Below are positions 31,363 to 35,552 of a stretch of 35,552 nucleotides of DNA, in pieces. Positions within the stretch are counted from its first letter, which is position 1. The number at the start of each line of letters is the position of its first letter. The stretch spans positions 1-35,552 of the forward strand of contig CABSDO010000007.1 of assembly GCA_902476475.1 (NCBI GenBank), in the 5' to 3' direction. The notes under the pieces were generated by a model. The model saw only the letters and a list, made by a program, of their open reading frames with translations. It was not told the DNA's origin and did not search any database. A program made the translations under genes and the position numbers. Source of the DNA: an uncultured Collinsella sp. (GTDB lineage Bacteria; Actinomycetota; Coriobacteriia; Coriobacteriales; Coriobacteriaceae).

Positions 31363-32343
31363 TTGGATATTATCGAGCTTCTAAAATCTGCCTTCATGGG
31401 CCTGGTCGAGGGCATCACCGAATGGCTGCCTGTTTCGTCGACCGGTCACATGATCTTGGTGGACGAGTTCGTCAAGATGAACGTGAGCGAGACGTTCTGG
31501 AATATGTTCCTGGTCGTGATTCAGCTCGGCGCCATTCTGGCCGTCTGTGTGCTGTTCTTCCATGAGCTCAATCCGTTCTCGCCCAGCAAGGGCAAGGAGG
31601 GCCGTCGCGACACCTGGGTGCTGTGGGGCAAGATTGTGCTCGGTTGCATTCCTGCGGCGGCGATCGGCCTGCCGCTCAACGACTGGATGGAGGAGCATTT
31701 CTACAATGCTCCCGTCGTGGCGCTGGCGCTCATTGTGTACGGCGTGCTGTTTATCGTGATCGAGAACTGGCGCGCGAGCAAGCGCGAGGAAATGGCCGTT
31801 GCCGGTTCGTTTGGTTCGCGTGCTGTGGTGTCGGGTGGACGTCCCGCCGGTGCGCACTTTGCGGCGCCCGCCGCGGCTACCGCTGAGGATGAGGATGATG
31901 ACGAGGATCTGGACTTTGGCTCCATCGCCACGCTCGAGGACCTGAGCTGGAAGACTGCGCTGGGTATCGGCTGCTTCCAGGTGCTTTCGCTGGTGCCTGG
32001 TACGTCTCGCTCCGGTTCTACCATCATCGGCGGCCTGCTTTTGGGCTGCACGCGTTCGGTGGCGTCCAAGTTTACGTTCTTCCTGGCCATCCCTGTTATG
32101 TTTGGCGCGAGTGCGCTCAAGCTGGTCAAGTACTTCATCAAGGGCGGCACGTTCGGCGCCAACGAGGTCGCTATCTTGGGCGTGGGCTGCGTTGTGGCCT
32201 TTGTGGTTTCGCTCATCGCCATCAAGTGGCTCATGGGCTTCGTCCGCCGTCACGACTTTAAGTGCTTCGGTGTTTACCGCATCATCCTGGGCATCGTAGT
32301 GCTCGCATATTTCTTCGTTCTGGAGCCGATGCTCGGCCTCTAA
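31363..32343 (+). CDS. uppP: Undecaprenyl-diphosphate phosphatase (BacA/UppP)
   Basis: Integral membrane enzyme that recycles undecaprenyl diphosphate for cell-wall synthesis and gives bacitracin resistance. The two active-site segments are clear: GLVEGITEWLPVSSTGH near the start and PGTSRSGSTI in the second half. 326 residues is about 50 more than usual. The excess is a loop near residues 150-195 that is Ala/Gly-rich then very acidic (EDEDDDEDLDFG). TTG at 31363 is chosen because GAGGGGG (31351-31357) is correctly spaced; in-frame GTG at 31342 lacks a site. Confidence 0.93.
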   Translation: MDIIELLKSAFMGLVEGITEWLPVSSTGHMILVDEFVKMNVSETFWNMFLVVIQLGAILAVCVLFFHELNPFSPSKGKEGRRDTWVLWGKIVLGCIPAAAIGLPLNDWMEEHFYNAPVVALALIVYGVLFIVIENWRASKREEMAVAGSFGSRAVVSGGRPAGAHFAAPAAATAEDEDDDEDLDFGSIATLEDLSWKTALGIGCFQVLSLVPGTSRSGSTIIGGLLLGCTRSVASKFTFFLAIPVMFGASALKLVKYFIKGGTFGANEVAILGVGCVVAFVVSLIAIKWLMGFVRRHDFKCFGVYRIILGIVVLAYFFVLEPMLGL

Positions 32344-32387
32344 CTTAGTCGACGCTGCGCGGCGGCCGGGGCGACAACTTGTCATTC

Positions 32388-32428
32388 AAAGGGGGTGGCA
32401 TGACCAAAAGGTCTATGCCGCCCTTTTG
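32388..32428 (+). terminator. Terminator after uppP
   Basis: AAAGGGGGTGGCATGACC folds with GGTCTATGCCGCCCTTTT around AAAA, with two mismatches, ending in TTTT. Confidence 0.75.
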
Positions 32429-32530
32429 GTGCAATGGGGACAGGTTACTTTGCGCCAAATCCGCTGGAGCGGGCCTGACGGTGACGCACGGAGTCGTGGT
32501 GTGATTTGCGTCGGCGTCCGCGCGGCTCGG

Positions 32531-32536
32531 TATACT
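32531..32536 (+). promoter_or_regulatory. pcrA: Possible -10 element for pcrA
   Basis: TATACT lies about 60 bases before the helicase ATG. TTGCGT at 32505-32510 is a -35 candidate but the spacing of 20 is long. Confidence 0.4.
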
Positions 32537-32597
32537 GGTACGGCTCAAACTATGGCGCTGCCCGCAGGCGCGCCGTCCGTCAGATGAGGAGTCGCCC

Positions 32598-35498
32598 ATG
32601 ACCCAGCCCTTGCCCTGGGAAAAGAACGCCGCAGTACCCGTGCCGCCCACGCCGGAACCCGTGCCGCTCGATGCATACACCGCCCCCGCTGCGCCGGAGC
32701 CCGAGCTCGTCCCGCTCGACATCTACGACGCTCCCGCGCCGGCACCCAAACCCGTCAAGCCGCTTGTCGACATCGACAGCCTTAATCCCGCCCAGCGCGA
32801 GGCGGTCCTGACCACCGAGGGTCCGTTGCTGGTCCTTGCCGGCGCCGGCTCGGGCAAGACCCGCGTCTTGACCTTCCGCATCGCACATATGCTCGGCGAC
32901 CTGGGCGTTAAGCCCTGGCAGATCCTTGCCATCACGTTTACCAACAAGGCCGCGGCCGAGATGCGCGAGCGTCTGGCGGCACTCATCCCCAGCGGTACCC
33001 GCGGCATGTGGGTGTGCACCTTCCATGCTATGTGCGTGCGCATGCTGCGCGAGGACGCTGACCTGCTGGGCTACACCGGTCAGTTCACCATCTACGATGA
33101 CGACGATTCCAAGCGCATGGTGCGCGATATTATGCAGGCGCTCGGCATTGAGCAAAAGCAATTCCCCATCAATATGATCCGCAGCAAGATCAGTTCGGCC
33201 AAAAACGCCATGATCGGCCCCGAGGACATGCTCAAATCCGCCGACAGCCCCAACGACAAAAAGGCCGCGCAGGTCTACCTGGAGCTGGAACGCCGCCTGC
33301 GCGCCGCCAACGCGATGGACTTCGACGACCTGCTCGTGCGCACGCTTGAGCTGCTGCGCACCCGCCCCGAGGTGCTCGATAAGTACCAAGAGCGTTTCCG
33401 CTACATTAGCGTCGACGAGTATCAGGACACCAACCACGTCCAGTACGAGATCGCCAACCTGCTGGCCGCCAAGTACCAAAACCTCATGGTCGTGGGCGAC
33501 GACGACCAGTCCATTTACAGCTGGCGCGGTGCCGACATCACCAACATCCTGGACTTTGAGAAGGACTTTAAAAACTGCAAGACCGTCAAGCTGGAGCAGA
33601 ACTACCGCTCCACGGGTCATATCCTGAGCGCCGCCAACGCCGTGGTGCGTCACAACTCGCAGCGCAAGGACAAACGCCTGTTTACGGCCGAGGGCGACGG
33701 CGAGAAGATCCAGGCCTTCCAGGCAAGCGACGAGCGCGACGAGGGCCGCTGGATTGCCGGCGAGATCGAAAAGCTGCACTCCAAGGGCACGAGTTACGAC
33801 GATATCGCCGTGTTCTACCGCACCAACGCCCAGTCGCGTATCCTCGAAGATATGTTCCTGCGCGCAGGCGTGCCCTACAAGATTGTGGGCGGCACGCGAT
33901 TCTTCGATCGTGCCGAGATCCGCGACGTCATGGCCTACCTCAAGATGATCGTGAACCCGGCAGACGAGATGAGCGTCAAGCGCGTCATCAACACGCCGCG
34001 CCGCGGCATCGGCTCCACCTCGATCCAAAAGATTGAGCAGCTGGCGCGCGACAACCGTTGCTCGTTCTTCCAGGCTTGCGAGATCGCAACGGCCGAGACG
34101 GGCATGTTTAGCGCCAAGGTGCGCAATGGCCTGTCGAGCTTTGTGTCGCTGGTGCGCGAGGGCCGTCGCATGGATGGCGAGCTCAAGGACGTCGTCGAGA
34201 TGATTGTCGACAAGACGGGCCTGCTGCAGGCATTCCGCGCCGAGGGCACCATGGAGTCCGAGAGCCGCGCCGAGAACATCCAGGAATTCCTGGGCGTCGC
34301 CGCCGAATTTGAGGAGACGCACGAGGATATCGAGGGGACGCTCGAGAGCCTAGAAGAGCTGCGTGCGGCTGGCGTTGCCGACGTGCCTGCCGGCGCCGAG
34401 CCCGAGCCCGTCGTGGTGAGCGCGCCTGCGCCCGAACCGGGGCCATCTGCTCCGGCATCCTCGTTTGAGGCACTCGTCGGCGCGCGCGATGCCGCGGGCT
34501 CCAGTCCGCTCGATAGCCTAGCCGCCCCGGCGCTCTCGCCGCAGGATGCCCTGGCTGCCGCCATCGCAGGCAATGCGTATGCCGCGCCGACAGAGCTGCC
34601 GGTGGGTGCCGTACATGCCGACGAGATCGAGCGCACCTACGGTCCGCTTACCTGTAAGGCACTGCCGGCACTCATGGAGTGGCTGGGCCTGCGCTCCGAC
34701 TTGGATTCCCTGGCCGGCGAGACGCATGCCATTACCATGATGACCATCCACTCCGCCAAGGGCCTGGAGTTCCCGGCGGTGTTCGTGGCCGGCATGGAGG
34801 AGGGTATCTTCCCGCACGTGCACGACTTTGGCGGTAGTGACGATCCGGGCAAGCTCGAGGAGGAGCGTCGCTTGGCCTACGTCGCCATCACGCGCGCCCG
34901 TAAGCGCCTGTTCTTGACCTATGCGGCCACGCGTCGCACCTACGGCTCGACCTCTGCCAACCCGCGCTCGCGCTTCCTCAACGAGATTCCGTTTGAGGAC
35001 ATCGAGTTTAGCGGTATCGGTTCTGCCGGTTTTGAGGGCACGGGCTGGGAGAAGCGCGGCGACCGTCACGGCACGTTTGGCTCGGGTATGGGCTCGGATA
35101 TGTATGGCGGCAAGGTGTTTGGCTCGCATACGCGCTCGACCGGCGGCTCTGGATCGCGCAGCGGATCGAGCTTCGATGACTTCTTTGGCGGCAGCACTTA
35201 TGGCACCGAGCGCCATCGTGGGGTTTCGCCCGACGCCGGCCGTGTTGCCTCGACCTTTGGCTCGGGCGCGTCGCGAGCCAAAAAGCCGTCATCCAAGGTG
35301 TCGCCGACGGTGGAGCGCAAGGTCGATCGCGCCAGCGCATCGCAGGACTTTGCCGCGGGCGATACCGTGAGTCATAAGACCTTTGGCACGGGCACCGTGA
35401 TCTCGGTCGCTGGAGACATGATCGAGGTCCAATTCGAAAAGACCGGCCAGACCAAAAAGCTTATGAAAGGTTTTGCACCGATCGTCAAGCTGTCGTGA
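32598..35498 (+). CDS. pcrA: SF1 DNA helicase PcrA/UvrD family
   Basis: 3'-5' DNA helicase of repair and replication, 966 residues. Motifs in order: LNPAQREAV (Q), AGAGSGKT with Lys87 (Walker A), ITFTNKAAAEM, TFHAMC, VDEYQDTN (Walker B), GDDDQSIYSWRGAD, NYRST, YRTNAQSR, TIHSAKGLEFPAVFV and VAITRARKRLFL. The C-terminal KTFGTGTVISVAGDMIEVQF matches the Tudor-like RNA-polymerase-binding domain of PcrA. Three unusual parts are a Pro-rich N-terminus with a duplicated VPLD-Y motif, a low-complexity insertion of roughly 110 residues (about 585-700) before motif V, and a Gly/Ser-rich linker before the Tudor domain. GAGGAG precedes the ATG. Confidence 0.96.
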   Translation: MTQPLPWEKNAAVPVPPTPEPVPLDAYTAPAAPEPELVPLDIYDAPAPAPKPVKPLVDIDSLNPAQREAVLTTEGPLLVLAGAGSGKTRVLTFRIAHMLGDLGVKPWQILAITFTNKAAAEMRERLAALIPSGTRGMWVCTFHAMCVRMLREDADLLGYTGQFTIYDDDDSKRMVRDIMQALGIEQKQFPINMIRSKISSAKNAMIGPEDMLKSADSPNDKKAAQVYLELERRLRAANAMDFDDLLVRTLELLRTRPEVLDKYQERFRYISVDEYQDTNHVQYEIANLLAAKYQNLMVVGDDDQSIYSWRGADITNILDFEKDFKNCKTVKLEQNYRSTGHILSAANAVVRHNSQRKDKRLFTAEGDGEKIQAFQASDERDEGRWIAGEIEKLHSKGTSYDDIAVFYRTNAQSRILEDMFLRAGVPYKIVGGTRFFDRAEIRDVMAYLKMIVNPADEMSVKRVINTPRRGIGSTSIQKIEQLARDNRCSFFQACEIATAETGMFSAKVRNGLSSFVSLVREGRRMDGELKDVVEMIVDKTGLLQAFRAEGTMESESRAENIQEFLGVAAEFEETHEDIEGTLESLEELRAAGVADVPAGAEPEPVVVSAPAPEPGPSAPASSFEALVGARDAAGSSPLDSLAAPALSPQDALAAAIAGNAYAAPTELPVGAVHADEIERTYGPLTCKALPALMEWLGLRSDLDSLAGETHAITMMTIHSAKGLEFPAVFVAGMEEGIFPHVHDFGGSDDPGKLEEERRLAYVAITRARKRLFLTYAATRRTYGSTSANPRSRFLNEIPFEDIEFSGIGSAGFEGTGWEKRGDRHGTFGSGMGSDMYGGKVFGSHTRSTGGSGSRSGSSFDDFFGGSTYGTERHRGVSPDAGRVASTFGSGASRAKKPSSKVSPTVERKVDRASASQDFAAGDTVSHKTFGTGTVISVAGDMIEVQFEKTGQTKKLMKGFAPIVKLS

Positions 35499-35532
35499 TT
35501 CCGGCGGACCTGGGCGGGCGTATAGGGCAACA

Positions 35533-35552
35533 TCGCCTGCTCGGGCAGGCGA
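35533..35552 (+). terminator. Hairpin at window end, possible pcrA terminator
   Basis: TCGCCTGC and GCAGGCGA pair perfectly around TCGG. Whether a T-run follows cannot be seen because the window ends. Confidence 0.45.

Noticed and set aside
32580..34322. 580-codon open frame on the minus strand
   Set aside because: Antisense shadow of the PcrA helicase, whose motifs are unmistakable on the plus strand.
1..35552. CRISPR array or insertion sequence
   Set aside because: No regularly spaced direct repeats and no transposase-like protein were seen. The repeats present are single palindromes.

Overview
The window is chromosomal DNA of a high-GC actinobacterium, most likely class Coriobacteriia and Collinsella-like. 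This is inferred from codon usage, the HisZ/HisG-type histidine operon, the mazG-eno-divIC-ppx gene order known from Actinobacteria, a probable leaderless promoter and many intergenic palindromic repeats. No taxonomic marker gene is present, so the genus is an inference. Most of the window is core metabolism and housekeeping. The exceptions are one AT-rich patch (about 19.0-20.6 kb) and the repeats.

Region 1 (1-8.5 kb), histidine biosynthesis. A one-direction operon runs hisZ/hisG (fused, 5' end missing), hisD, hisC, hisB, hisH, hisA, hisF, a palindromic repeat, hisI, hisE. A PHP-family phosphatase follows on the opposite strand and plausibly supplies the missing histidinol-phosphatase step. 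With it the set covers the pathway from PRPP and ATP to histidine.

Region 2 (8.6-14.3 kb). A stand-alone LarC C-terminal-domain protein, a YfcE-type phosphodiesterase and mazG (house-cleaning), then enolase, a DivIC/FtsB-like division protein and an exopolyphosphatase/GppA-like phosphatase.

Region 3 (14.3-18.9 kb). A tRNA-Leu(TAA) beside a decayed partial copy of itself, a membrane-anchored helical-repeat protein, a gene pair of an orphan PTS IIB and a VOC-domain protein of the type fused to KDPG aldolases, then a minus-strand histidine kinase/response regulator pair and a DUF4342 membrane protein.

Region 4 (18.9-21.7 kb). An AT-rich, gene-poor patch carries a possible PD-(D/E)XK-like protein and, on the other strand, a small unknown protein. 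The latter's promoter lies in a perfect 12-bp-arm inverted repeat that also contains an opposing promoter towards a small membrane protein. A metallophosphoesterase follows.

Region 5 (21.7-35.5 kb). Glutamyl-Q tRNA(Asp) synthetase, a DUF2207 membrane protein, a GNAT acetyltransferase, purH, a protein of unknown function, a BceRS-like two-component system without its transporter, a universal stress protein, uppP with an acidic loop insertion, and a PcrA/UvrD helicase with an unusual insertion.

The most distinctive unexplained signal is the set of long intergenic palindromes of several unrelated sequence families. Some occur more than once and some overlap stop codons. They look like dispersed repeats rather than ordinary terminators.
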